DNA from: Mangrovivirga halotolerans
Lineage (GTDB): Bacteria > Bacteroidota > Bacteroidia > Cytophagales > Cyclobacteriaceae
Length of the DNA stretch: 64,000 nucleotides
NCBI RefSeq assembly: GCF_026241165.1
Contig: NZ_JAPFQN010000006.1
Location: forward strand, 496,001-560,000
Direction: 5' to 3'
The position numbers and the translations under genes are program-made. Of the stretch, positions 27,370 to 35,718 are shown in pieces. Positions within the stretch are counted from its first letter, which is position 1. Each line of letters opens with the position of its first letter. Under the pieces are notes generated by a model. The model ran no database searches and was not told the DNA's origin. It saw nothing but the letters and a program-made list of their open reading frames with translations.

Positions 27370-28016
27370 TTGTTTTCTTTGATTGCGTTTTCAATTTTAT
27401 CCACCATTCGCTCTATTTCTTCTAGTGGAATAAATCCTCGTGCCATAAGATAAATCGTTTCTCCGGCTTTCATAAAAAGAGTAGGGTATCCGGTTACTCC
27501 TAAAGCTGATGCAAATTTGAATTCATCATATGTTTTTTCGAGGTATTCGCGGCTGGTAAAGCGGTTATAAAAATCATCATAATCCAGGCCACAGTCTTCA
27601 ACTATCTTTCTGTAGTTTTCAACTTTGTTAAGATCTTTACCTTCATAATAAAGCAGAGATTGAATTTTATGTGCGTATTCGATGCTTTTACTTCTCTTAA
27701 TAGCTTTCATTGTACGCAAGGCTCTGGCTGGGACTTCCGAATCCATTACCATTGTTCCTTCCTTCATTACTCCATCAATAAACCCTTCGCCGAACTTTAC
27801 TCCGGTCTTTTCTTCAACAGTTTTATATGTTTTAGCAATAAAAGGAGCAACTGCACCAATCGGACCCACTTGTTCACCTAAAATCATTCCACCACTAAGA
27901 ACTGTTACATCAAAAGTCTCCTTGTGTTTTTCAGCAAACCTTTTAATGTGATCGCTAAAACCATAACACCATCCGCATAAAGGATCAAATACGTAAATCA
28001 ACTCATTCTTTTCCAT
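27366..28016 (-). CDS. DsbA-family thioredoxin-fold oxidoreductase, cytoplasmic
   Basis: The protein has 216 residues from the preferred ATG (MEKNELIYVFDPLCGWCYGF). The CGWC active site is at 14-17 after the first strand, an inserted helical domain spans about 60-165, and the cis-proline loop is GVTGYPTLF. It lacks a signal peptide, as in FrnE-like DsbA proteins that work in the cytoplasm. Nine extra residues from an upstream in-frame ATG (28043) are possible but not typical. The 3' end overlaps the mfd stop codon. The substrate is unknown. Confidence 0.88.
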   Translation of the reverse strand: MEKNELIYVFDPLCGWCYGFSDHIKRFAEKHKETFDVTVLSGGMILGEQVGPIGAVAPFIAKTYKTVEEKTGVKFGEGFIDGVMKEGTMVMDSEVPARALRTMKAIKRSKSIEYAHKIQSLLYYEGKDLNKVENYRKIVEDCGLDYDDFYNRFTSREYLEKTYDEFKFASALGVTGYPTLFMKAGETIYLMARGFIPLEEIERMVDKIENAIKENN

Positions 28017-28217
28017 AGTTTGATAAACGAAACTAATATTCAATAGTTATGTCCAGGTCTTACCGTTAGTAACAAACCAGTTTGAATATTGACTCTTATA
28101 AAGCTATCTTAACAAATAAAATCAGGGATTTTATCTCCAGGATGTAACTTATTCAATAAATATATTTTTGAATTAATGGTCAATTTCAAAACAAATTAAT
28201 AATGAAAAATAATTTTA

Positions 28218-28231
28218 TGACTAAATAGTCA
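28218..28231. promoter_or_regulatory. Inverted repeat upstream of hflK, possible operator
   Basis: TGACTA-AA-TAGTCA is a perfect 6-bp inverted repeat with a 2-bp spacer, 58 bp before the hflK start, in an AT-rich 246-bp gap shared with the divergent DsbA-like gene. GTCAATTT also occurs twice nearby. It is suggestive of a dimeric repressor site; the regulator is unknown. Confidence 0.35.
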
Positions 28232-28289
28232 ATTTTTAATATTTTATAATACAATAATTTAACGCAAAATTTAAATTCAATTAATATTT

Positions 28290-29267
28290 ATGACTGATTA
28301 TTCAGATGCAGGAAGCAGAGCATCAGAATTCCTTAGAAAATATAGTAAGTTTCTAATATTAGGAGTGCTGGTTCTCATTACCATCTTTACCACTGTTAAA
28401 CCGGTAGGGACGGAAGAAGAGGGCGTTGTAATTTTTCTTGGTAAATATTCCAGGACTGTAAAGCCCGGACTAAATTTTATTTTACCTTTTGGGATTGAGA
28501 AAATGTATAAGATCCCTGTTCAAAGACAGCTTAAGCAAGAATTTGGGTTTCGAACAAAAGACGCTGATGTACGAACAACTTATTCATCCGGGAATTTCTC
28601 TGATGAATCATTAATGCTTACCGGTGACTTAAACCTTGCTGACGTAGAATGGGTAGTACAATACAGAATTGTCAACTCATATAATTATTTGTTCAAAGTA
28701 AGAAACGCTGAAGATGCGTTACATGATATGGCTGAATCTGCTATGAGAAAAATAGTGGGAGACAGAACGGTAAATGAAGTTATTACAATTGGAAGACAGG
28801 AAATCGCAACTGAGGTAGAAAATCACCTACAAAAAATGTGTAACGAATACGAGAACGGTATTCGTATCGACCAGGTGGTGTTGCAGGATGTAAATCCACC
28901 CGAACCAGTCAAACCATCATTTAACGAAGTGAATGAAGCGCTACAGGAAAAAGAAACTTTGATCAATCAGGCAGAGTCAGATTACAACAAAGTAATACCA
29001 AGAGCAAGTGGTGAAGCAGAACAAACTATTGAACAGGCAGAAGCATATTCTCTAAACAGAATCAACAGGGCTAAAGGTGAAGCTGAAAGATTCAATTCAC
29101 TTTATAATGCTTACATCAAAGCCCCAGAGGTTACTAAGAAACGGATTTATTACGAAACGATGGAACGAATTCTACCTAAAATTCAAAGTAAAACAATCAT
29201 CGATGAAAGTGGTAAAAACGTACTTCCATTATTAAATCTTAATAACTCATCAAACACCAATAAGTAA
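28290..29267 (+). CDS. hflK: HflK-like SPFH/band 7 membrane protein
   Basis: This is one subunit of the HflKC complex that surrounds and modulates the FtsH protease. Its 325 residues are shorter than E. coli HflK (419). The cytoplasmic N-terminus is short, one TM helix is at about 18-40 (FLILGVLVLITIFTTV), and then the band 7 domain begins (VGTEEEGVVIFLGKYSRTVKPGLNFILP). A long helical region rich in E, Q and A follows (LINQAESDYNKVIPRASGEAEQTIEQAEAY). The stop codon overlaps the hflC start by one base (TAATG), so the two are co-translated. FtsH is not in this window. Confidence 0.93.
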   Translation: MTDYSDAGSRASEFLRKYSKFLILGVLVLITIFTTVKPVGTEEEGVVIFLGKYSRTVKPGLNFILPFGIEKMYKIPVQRQLKQEFGFRTKDADVRTTYSSGNFSDESLMLTGDLNLADVEWVVQYRIVNSYNYLFKVRNAEDALHDMAESAMRKIVGDRTVNEVITIGRQEIATEVENHLQKMCNEYENGIRIDQVVLQDVNPPEPVKPSFNEVNEALQEKETLINQAESDYNKVIPRASGEAEQTIEQAEAYSLNRINRAKGEAERFNSLYNAYIKAPEVTKKRIYYETMERILPKIQSKTIIDESGKNVLPLLNLNNSSNTNK

Positions 29268-30205
29268 TGAAGAAATCTAAAATAATAGCACTCGTTGCAG
29301 GAATAATCGTTGTTATCGGTCTTTTAATGAGTACATTTATCGTTAATGAATCAAAACAAGCAATTGTTACCCAATTTGGTAAGCCAATTGGAAAACCAAG
29401 GATAGAACCCGGCTTGTATTTTAAAATTCCGGTTATTCAGAAAGTTCAACTTTTCGATAAGAGATATTTAAAGTGGAATGGTGATCCAAACCAGGTTACC
29501 ACTAAAGACAAAAAATATATTTTTGTTGATACTTATGCCAGGTGGCAAATCACAGATCCCTTGAGGTTTTTTATTCGATTAAGAGATGAGAGATCAGCAC
29601 AATCAAGATTAGATGATATTTTGGATGGAGAAACCAGAAATGCTGTCGCTAGCTTTAACCTGCTAAATCTGATAAGGTCATCTAACAGAGAGCCCGTTGT
29701 TTCTGAGGACTATCTTCAGGAATTGGATGAACTGGAAGAAATTTCCGTTGGTAGAGCACAGATTGAGGATATGATTCTCGAAAAAGCAAATGAACGAACA
29801 TCGGATCTTGGAATTAAGATTCTGGACATCAGATTCAAGAGGATGAATTATGTTGATGAGGTTAGAGATCGTGTGTATGATCGTATGATTAGTGAAAGAA
29901 AAAGAATCGCAGACCAGTTCAGATCAGAAGGGCAAGGAGAAGCGAGCAAGATTAAGGGTAATAAAGAAAGGGATCTTGCAAAAATTCAGTCTGAAGCTTT
30001 TGAACAGGCAGAAATTATTAAAGGTAAAGCGGATGCGCAAGCAACTTCTATTTATGCTTCTGCCTATGATAGGAACTCTTCTTCAAGAGAGTTTTATTCT
30101 TTTTTAAGAGCCATGGAGGCTTTAGAAAAATCATTTGATGATAAAACTACAATTGTAATAACAACTGACAGTGATCTATATAAATATTTAAAAGAAACGG
30201 ACTAA
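29267..30205 (+). CDS. hflC: HflC-like SPFH/band 7 membrane protein
   Basis: The HflKC partner subunit, 312 residues. One TM helix is at about 5-25 (IIALVAGIIVVIGLLMSTF). The band 7 domain opens with NESKQAIVTQFGKPIGKPRIEPGLYFKIP. A helical stretch with the family motif SEGQGEASKIKGNKERDL follows, then a C-terminal domain (SSREFYSFLRAMEALEKSF) also seen in E. coli HflC. The TAATG overlap with hflK shows translational coupling. It converges directly on the UbiA gene with no gap and no clear terminator. Confidence 0.95.
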   Translation: MKKSKIIALVAGIIVVIGLLMSTFIVNESKQAIVTQFGKPIGKPRIEPGLYFKIPVIQKVQLFDKRYLKWNGDPNQVTTKDKKYIFVDTYARWQITDPLRFFIRLRDERSAQSRLDDILDGETRNAVASFNLLNLIRSSNREPVVSEDYLQELDELEEISVGRAQIEDMILEKANERTSDLGIKILDIRFKRMNYVDEVRDRVYDRMISERKRIADQFRSEGQGEASKIKGNKERDLAKIQSEAFEQAEIIKGKADAQATSIYASAYDRNSSSREFYSFLRAMEALEKSFDDKTTIVITTDSDLYKYLKETD

Positions 30206-31096
30206 TTACCAGACAGTTCTTAAGATAAGCAAACCAATGAAGCAGGCATTTAGTAGTAATGAAGCTACTGTGTTTTGCTTCATTGTGTTTTTAAAATTTA
30301 CTACCCTTTCTCCATGTTTTTTATAATTCCAAAACCACAGGGCTAAATTTAGTTGTATCGGAATTGTGCATATTAGAACCCATAATGCATATCCTGGGTT
30401 GTCTCTGAAGAAAAGAAAAATTACCAGGCCTAACCCAGCAATTGTTAACAGAACAGAAGAGAAAACAAACGTTCCTTTGATTCCTAATGCCAGGCTAATG
30501 GTATTATCCCCTCTTTTATAATCTTCTTTATGTTGATATATCTGCGTTATTGGATATGATCCATATAACATGAAAGAAGCAATTGCAGCAGAAATCAATA
30601 TTTTCGGGTCGGTTAATTCTGATAAAGGCATTTGCGGATTATTAATTAAGCTAACGCTCATTACTACCCAGGCCCCTTGAAAAAACCCCACGATCAACCA
30701 GCTTAGCCAGGGATATTTTTTCAATCGTATTTTGGGGTAGCTATATGCCCTTGAAACAAGAATGTAGATAAGGCAAATAAAAAGAAATTTGATTCCAATA
30801 AAAAAGTAAGCAAGTATTAAAGCTGTTAGATCAAGGAGATTTGCAGCAGTTAATAGAGTTTTGTTTACTTGAGGAGGTCTTTCAAGTCCACCAATACTTT
30901 CTTCATCTTTATCGTAGTAACTATTAAACCCATTACTGGCAGGGTAGATCAACAAATGCCAGATTATAAATCCAGTTATGCTATTGAGAGTATTAATTTC
31001 GTCAGAAACGAATAATCCCAGCAGAAAAATAGGCGAAAGGAAAAGTGAAAAAGGAAACCTGAGATGTAAAAGAGTTGAAGTTAATTTTTTATCCAT
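30206..31096 (-). CDS. UbiA-family prenyltransferase with atypical first Asp motif
   Basis: A 296-residue inner-membrane protein with 8-9 hydrophobic helices. The two loops that bind metal-diphosphate in UbiA enzymes can be placed. NGFNSYYDKDEE at about 55-66 stands where NDxxDxxxD is usual. QIYQHKEDYKRGD at about 184-196 is the second motif. The first Asp of motif 1 is replaced by Ser (N-S-Y-Y-D). The family attaches polyprenyl chains to aromatic rings, haem or glyceryl ethers; the acceptor is unknown. The start overlaps the nitroreductase 3' end by 16 bp, so both are one transcript. Confidence 0.85.
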   Translation of the reverse strand: MDKKLTSTLLHLRFPFSLFLSPIFLLGLFVSDEINTLNSITGFIIWHLLIYPASNGFNSYYDKDEESIGGLERPPQVNKTLLTAANLLDLTALILAYFFIGIKFLFICLIYILVSRAYSYPKIRLKKYPWLSWLIVGFFQGAWVVMSVSLINNPQMPLSELTDPKILISAAIASFMLYGSYPITQIYQHKEDYKRGDNTISLALGIKGTFVFSSVLLTIAGLGLVIFLFFRDNPGYALWVLICTIPIQLNLALWFWNYKKHGERVVNFKNTMKQNTVASLLLNACFIGLLILRTVW

Positions 31097-31680
31097 TCCA
31101 CTTTTTCAGTTATGGGTGACCTTCTGCTTTGTGGCCATTTTTTGTCAGTATTACCAATAAATAAAAAACCCAATAGTTTATCATTCTTATCAAGGCCAAA
31201 AAACTTTAATGCTTCGTTTTCATAGGTTATTCCTCCTGTACTCCAGTAACATCCGACTTTATAGGCTGAAGCAGTTAACCACATATTCTGGACAGCACTA
31301 GCAACTGAAATTATTTCTTCAACTTCAGGAACACTTTCTTTTGGGTCCCTTTTCATACCAATAGCAATTACATGACTGCAGTTTAATGGTTTTGACTTTA
31401 GCTTTTGGTAAGTTTTTTCTTTAAAATCTCCACGGTCGGTTGAAAGTCTTTTGTATAATTCTGACTGGAAATCCGCAAGTTTCTTCAGCCCTTCTTCCGC
31501 AAAAACAGAAAACCGCCAGGGTTGAGTAAGCCGGTGAGTAGGCGCCCAGTTGGCCGCTTCCAGCATTTCATTAATAATTGAATCATCAACAGGCTCTTCA
31601 TTAAATGCTACCGGATAAACAGATCGTCTGTTTTGAATAAAATATTTTAATGTAAGTATTTTCTGACTATTGTCGGCCAT
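31081..31680 (-). CDS. Nitroreductase-family flavoprotein
   Basis: A 199-residue protein of the FMN-dependent nitroreductase fold. IQNRRSVYPVAFNEEPVDDSII carries the Arg-Arg-Ser FMN-phosphate-binding motif. LEAANWAPTHRLTQPWRF is the second FMN segment. ASAVQNMWLTASAYKVGCYWSTGG is the central helix and active-site region, and KLLGFLFIGNTD the last strand. Family members use NAD(P)H to reduce nitro compounds or quinones. It is the first gene of a pair with the UbiA-like prenyltransferase. A quinone-related role is conceivable, but that is inference. Confidence 0.92.
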   Translation of the reverse strand: MADNSQKILTLKYFIQNRRSVYPVAFNEEPVDDSIINEMLEAANWAPTHRLTQPWRFSVFAEEGLKKLADFQSELYKRLSTDRGDFKEKTYQKLKSKPLNCSHVIAIGMKRDPKESVPEVEEIISVASAVQNMWLTASAYKVGCYWSTGGITYENEALKFFGLDKNDKLLGFLFIGNTDKKWPQSRRSPITEKVEWIKN

Positions 31681-31707
31681 TTATATCTGTCGTTTTATTC
31701 TAATTAT

Positions 31708-31715
31708 TATATTTG
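31708..31715 (+). promoter_or_regulatory. -7 promoter box upstream of the ParA-like gene
   Basis: TATATTTG matches TAnnTTTG exactly, 21 bp before the ATG. A weak -33 (TCTG) lies 18 bp further upstream. The box contains the in-frame TTG at 31713, which makes that TTG very unlikely as a start codon. Confidence 0.5.
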
Positions 31716-31736
31716 GAAAGCAATTTAAGAAATATA

Positions 31737-32357
31737 ATGACAAAAATAATTTCTTTCATATCTCGTAAAGGAGGAACTGGAAAAACAACCAATGCAATTA
31801 ACCTTGCTACCATGTTTCATTCCCTGGGCCATAAAATCGCATTGATCGAAACGGATAACAACTATACTCTCAACACGCTGAGAAAAATGGAGTTATATAA
31901 AACCGGGGCCAATGAACATAACCTTTTTCCCATAATTCCATCCTTAGATGAAAATGCTATAGAGGAGATTGAAAAGTTAAAAGAAGAAGGTCTGGATTAT
32001 ATTTTAGTTGATAGTGCAGGAAAAACAACAGATAAAAATATTAAAAAGCTTTGTATTGCATCTGATGTAGTGATTGTGCCAACCAGCCTGTCGCCAAATG
32101 ACCTCTTGGTTACTTATCAAACAGTAAAAGATCTGGAACCAGCCAGAGAATTCAATGAAAACCTTAAAATACTGGTTCTTCCAAACAGGATCCATTCTCA
32201 AACCAGAAAAGAAACTATTGCACAGGCAACCGAAGAATTAGAAACTATAGTACTTGGCAATAAGGTTCCTATGAAGAATCTTTTTGTCAACTTTTCAACT
32301 ATTTTATCTGAAAAGGAATATTTACCTGTTGCTAAAGAAATCCTGGAACACGTTTAA
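31737..32357 (+). CDS. Small ParA/MinD-type ATPase
   Basis: A 206-residue P-loop ATPase. The deviant Walker A SRKGGTGKTT is at 9-18 with the signature Lys11 of the ParA/MinD superfamily. IETDNNYTLNT corresponds to the DTDPQ (Walker A') strand, and YILVDSAGKTT is Walker B. NRIHSQTRKET and the last helices complete the fold. It lacks an N-terminal HTH and a C-terminal membrane helix, so it is not a classical chromosomal ParA or MinD. Such proteins position plasmids or protein complexes on the nucleoid. The ATG at 31737 is used. A small gene follows 11 bp downstream. Confidence 0.9.
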   Translation: MTKIISFISRKGGTGKTTNAINLATMFHSLGHKIALIETDNNYTLNTLRKMELYKTGANEHNLFPIIPSLDENAIEEIEKLKEEGLDYILVDSAGKTTDKNIKKLCIASDVVIVPTSLSPNDLLVTYQTVKDLEPAREFNENLKILVLPNRIHSQTRKETIAQATEELETIVLGNKVPMKNLFVNFSTILSEKEYLPVAKEILEHV

Positions 32358-32368
32358 ATTTTTTAATT

Positions 32369-32644
32369 ATGGCTAAGAAAAGTACCCTCAAGGACCTCAA
32401 TTCATTTTTGAATCAACAACCAAAAAGACTTGATAGCGAATCTGATATTCAACCATCAAGTATAGATTTGGATAGTGTACAAGCAATTGCCAAGGCAATT
32501 AATGAAATCACAAAAGATAGTGGTCTTGAAGCATCAGCTATCTTAAGCACGATAATAGAAGAAGTTTATCAAGAGAAAAAGGATAAAAGCCCGGAAGACT
32601 ATCTATTACTAAACAGTGCGGCTTATTTAAATGCTAAGAATTAA
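32369..32644 (+). CDS. Small hypothetical protein paired with the ParA-like ATPase
   Basis: A 91-residue protein. The N-terminal tail is basic (MAKKSTLKDLNSFLNQQPKRL), a Ser/Asp-rich linker follows, and then a helical segment (DLDSVQAIAKAINEITKDSG). No known domain is recognised. Small partners of ParA ATPases often carry a basic N-terminal peptide that stimulates ATP hydrolysis. The architecture and the 11-bp spacing fit that idea, which is inference. The 3' end overlaps the convergent acyl-CoA synthetase gene by 11 bp. Confidence 0.75.
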   Translation: MAKKSTLKDLNSFLNQQPKRLDSESDIQPSSIDLDSVQAIAKAINEITKDSGLEASAILSTIIEEVYQEKKDKSPEDYLLLNSAAYLNAKN

Positions 32645-34421
32645 CAGTTTTCTCTTGATAAATCTCTCTTATTAGATTTTCATATCTTTTGTGAAGAACT
32701 TTTCTTTTTAATTTAAGTGTTGGTGTGAGTTCACCTGACTCAATTCCCCATATATCAGGAATAAGAGCGTGTTTCTTTATTTTTTCAAACTGAGCGAATC
32801 TTTCATTAGTTTTCTCCACAGCCTTAGCTAATAATTCTTTGATTTCAGGCTTTTCAATCAAGTCGTAATTCGAGTCGAAAGAGATATGATGAGATTGTGC
32901 ATAATTACTAAGCGAATCAAAGTCAGGATGAATTATAGCTCCCGGGAATCTTTCCCCTTCTCCAATAACCATGCAGTGCTCAATAAATGGTGATTCTTTG
33001 AGTGCATTCTCTATAACCTGCGGAGCGATATATTTGCCGCCGGAGGTTTTAAACATTTCTTTTTTACGGTCAGTGATTTTCAGGTATTTTCCATCAACCA
33101 TCTCTCCAATGTCTCCAGTCATTAACCATCCATCTTCATTAAAAGTTTTTGCAGTCAGCTCTGGTTGTTTGTAATAACCTTTCATCACGTTAGGACCTTT
33201 TACAAGAACTTCTCCATCTTCTGCAATTTTAACATTTACTTTATCTAGAGGAGGCCCAACACAACCTATTTTTGGATCGTCATATAAACTAAAACTAACC
33301 CCCGGAGAAGTTTCTGTCTGTCCATAAGCCTCAAGAATAGGCATATCCGCAGCCCAGAATGCTCTGGCAATTTTAGATTGCAGTGCCGCTGCACCTGAAA
33401 CTATAAATAATATTTCGTTGCCCAGAGCTTCTTGCCATTTCGAAAAAATCAACTTTCTGGCAATTTTAAGTTTAAACTTATAGAAAGAACTATTTCCATT
33501 TGTTTTATACTCATCAGCTAAATTAACAGCCCAGAAAAATAAAGATTTTTTAATTCCGGTAAGCTCACGTCCTTTGGAAACGATTTTTTGATATACTTTT
33601 TCTAATAGTCGTGGAACTGTAGTAAATAAATGAGGCTTTATTAACTTGAGGTCTTCTCCAATAGTGTCGATAGATTCAGCGTAATAAATCGAAACTCCCA
33701 GATAAAAATACATACCGGAAGCTGTTCTCTCAAAAATATGACAAAGTGGTAAAAAGCTAAGCGCTTTCGATTGATATGTCGGCCTTATTTTTGGAAATAT
33801 TTTGGAAATACTAACCAGGTTACTCAAAATATTTCCGTGACTAAGCATTACTCCTTTGGGTTTCCCTGTAGTTCCAGAGGTATATATAATTGTCAGTAGG
33901 TCTTCAGGGCTAACTGCAGTGATCGCACTCTCTAAATTATCGACCAACTGGTCAGTCAGATTTAGCTCATCCAGATAATCATAGAAGTTCTTATATCCCT
34001 GATCTTTCAAGAAACAAATAACTTCAGCATTGATACCAGCTTCTTCTAGCCCTTCGCTAGCTTTATCAGCAAGTTCCTTATCTTCACAAAAGACAATCGA
34101 AACTTCAGCTTCACTGAAAATGTATGCATAGTCTTCGGCAGTAATCGTCGGATAAACAGGAACAGTTACTGCTCCGATATGCTGAGAACCAAAGTCTACC
34201 ACATTCCACTCTCTACAATTATTGCTAATAATGCCAATTTTTGCATCTTTTTTAAACCCATCCTGTAGCAACCTCAGGGCGAATCTCCGACATTCTCTGA
34301 TAAGCTCTTCTGTCGACCAGGCATCAATTTTTCCATTATGAATGTTTGCGACAGCTACATCTTTAGGATAATGTACTTGCTGAAAGTATAATACATCAAA
34401 AACTCTTTGAGGTTGATTCAT
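32634..34421 (-). CDS. Long-chain acyl-CoA synthetase (AMP-forming)
   Basis: A 595-residue ANL-superfamily ligase that activates fatty acids with ATP and CoA. The P-loop IIYTSGTTGKPKGVMLSH is near 180. AYGQTETSPGVSF is motif A5, LMTGDIGEMVDGKYLKITDRKKEMFKTSGGKY is A7-A8, and the C-terminal catalytic Lys region is GELTPTLKLKRKVL. The length and the TSGGKYIAPQ motif are those of bacterial long-chain (AMP)-ligases. It would feed beta-oxidation enzymes such as the fad operon at the end of the window. It is separate from them and stands alone. Confidence 0.95.
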   Translation of the reverse strand: MNQPQRVFDVLYFQQVHYPKDVAVANIHNGKIDAWSTEELIRECRRFALRLLQDGFKKDAKIGIISNNCREWNVVDFGSQHIGAVTVPVYPTITAEDYAYIFSEAEVSIVFCEDKELADKASEGLEEAGINAEVICFLKDQGYKNFYDYLDELNLTDQLVDNLESAITAVSPEDLLTIIYTSGTTGKPKGVMLSHGNILSNLVSISKIFPKIRPTYQSKALSFLPLCHIFERTASGMYFYLGVSIYYAESIDTIGEDLKLIKPHLFTTVPRLLEKVYQKIVSKGRELTGIKKSLFFWAVNLADEYKTNGNSSFYKFKLKIARKLIFSKWQEALGNEILFIVSGAAALQSKIARAFWAADMPILEAYGQTETSPGVSFSLYDDPKIGCVGPPLDKVNVKIAEDGEVLVKGPNVMKGYYKQPELTAKTFNEDGWLMTGDIGEMVDGKYLKITDRKKEMFKTSGGKYIAPQVIENALKESPFIEHCMVIGEGERFPGAIIHPDFDSLSNYAQSHHISFDSNYDLIEKPEIKELLAKAVEKTNERFAQFEKIKKHALIPDIWGIESGELTPTLKLKRKVLHKRYENLIREIYQEKTVNS

Positions 34422-34482
34422 ATTTATTACGGTTAATAGACTCTAATATAATCTCTGCTTATTTATTACCAAAACCACCGGG

Positions 34483-35703
34483 TCATTTTCCATCTGCGAA
34501 ATGCTGTAAATAAGAAAAACGGCTAGTTAATTTCCCTCCTTTTGTGATTGTTGCATTTTTTATAACGAGGTTATCTATATCATTTTTAGTCAATGCTCCG
34601 ATCACATTATCAGTTAATTGCCTTCCAAAATCCTCAGAAGCATCACGTGGTAACTCACAAGGCAAATTATCAACAGCCATTACTGTTACATTGGCTTCGT
34701 CAGAAAAAGGTGTTTCTTCCATTCCTTCAGATTGATTATAATCATAAAAGGGAGAATCAATTGTAGAAGGCCGTATAGTTGAAGGGATTGATCCTTCAAT
34801 ATCACACGTAATATCAGCAATTACTTTAATTTTGAAGCTTCGGTCAAGCATATCTTCCTGCTTAAATAGTACAGGTTGCGATGGATCCCAATATGCTCCT
34901 GCTATCAACAAGTCTGCATGTTTCGTAAAATCAAGAAAAGTTGAATAGTATCTTTCAGGGTGGTTATGAAATTCAGTTTTATTAAAAAGTCCGTCGCCTT
35001 TTTTCTTATAATAATCCATGCTGCTTAATTGAGTATAAACCGCGTGGTCATAATTTTCCTCTATAAATTGTTCAGGACTTACCTTTCTTATACCTATTCC
35101 ATTAAGGACTTCCATGGCTCCTTTAGCAACTCTTCCGCCTCCGGTTAAAGCAATTTTTATAGGAGGCAGATTAACTTTGTCATATTCGTTTTTAAGCTCT
35201 TTTAAATCGAAACAATCTTTTGCCCTTTTAAGTTCAAATAAATGGTACCTCTTGCCATAAGTAAGAATCCCATTATATGCACCAACTATTCCTGCCCAAC
35301 GACCAAAGGCAACTACCCGAGCTCCTTGTGGGTTGGTAAGAACTTCGTAGTCAATTAAGGTAATATCTTTTTCTATAATTTTTTGCAGGAGCTCCCGATT
35401 ATATTCTTGCATTTTTATAGTATGAGAAAAGAATAAATACGTTTTGCCCTCTATAAGCCACTCCTTTGGTACTTCTTTTACCCCTAAGAGAATATCAGCC
35501 TGTGAAGGATCTTCCATAGGCATGATCCCGGCATTAATATATTCATCATCAGAAAAACATCGAATATCAGAAGGCTGGAAATAAACAGTTACATTTGTAT
35601 ATTTTTCATTAATTATAGCTGCTTGCTCAGGAGTTAAAGGAACTCTTCGATCGATTGGCCTTTTTCCTTCTTTGATCAAACAGATTTTAATGTTATTTTT
35701 CAT
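34483..35703 (-). CDS. Saccharopine/alanine-dehydrogenase-like NAD(P) oxidoreductase
   Basis: The 406-residue protein starts with the AlaDH/PNT N-terminal domain pattern (KICLIKEGKRPIDRRVPLTP, then VYFQPSDIRCFSDDEYINAG and ADILLGVKEVP). It then has a Rossmann-like segment IKIALTGGGRVAKGAMEVL near 185. This arrangement matches lysine-ketoglutarate reductase / saccharopine dehydrogenase (lysine-forming) more closely than alanine dehydrogenase, but I cannot separate the two. It would act in lysine metabolism if so. It is divergent from the ICMT-like gene, with only 15 bp between start codons. Confidence 0.75.
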   Translation of the reverse strand: MKNNIKICLIKEGKRPIDRRVPLTPEQAAIINEKYTNVTVYFQPSDIRCFSDDEYINAGIMPMEDPSQADILLGVKEVPKEWLIEGKTYLFFSHTIKMQEYNRELLQKIIEKDITLIDYEVLTNPQGARVVAFGRWAGIVGAYNGILTYGKRYHLFELKRAKDCFDLKELKNEYDKVNLPPIKIALTGGGRVAKGAMEVLNGIGIRKVSPEQFIEENYDHAVYTQLSSMDYYKKKGDGLFNKTEFHNHPERYYSTFLDFTKHADLLIAGAYWDPSQPVLFKQEDMLDRSFKIKVIADITCDIEGSIPSTIRPSTIDSPFYDYNQSEGMEETPFSDEANVTVMAVDNLPCELPRDASEDFGRQLTDNVIGALTKNDIDNLVIKNATITKGGKLTSRFSYLQHFADGK

Positions 35704-35718
35704 TTAAATGGTGGGTTA

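Noticed and set aside
31713-31736. TTG start adding eight residues to the ParA-like protein
   Set aside because: The TTG lies within an exact -7 promoter box, so it would be upstream of the transcription start.
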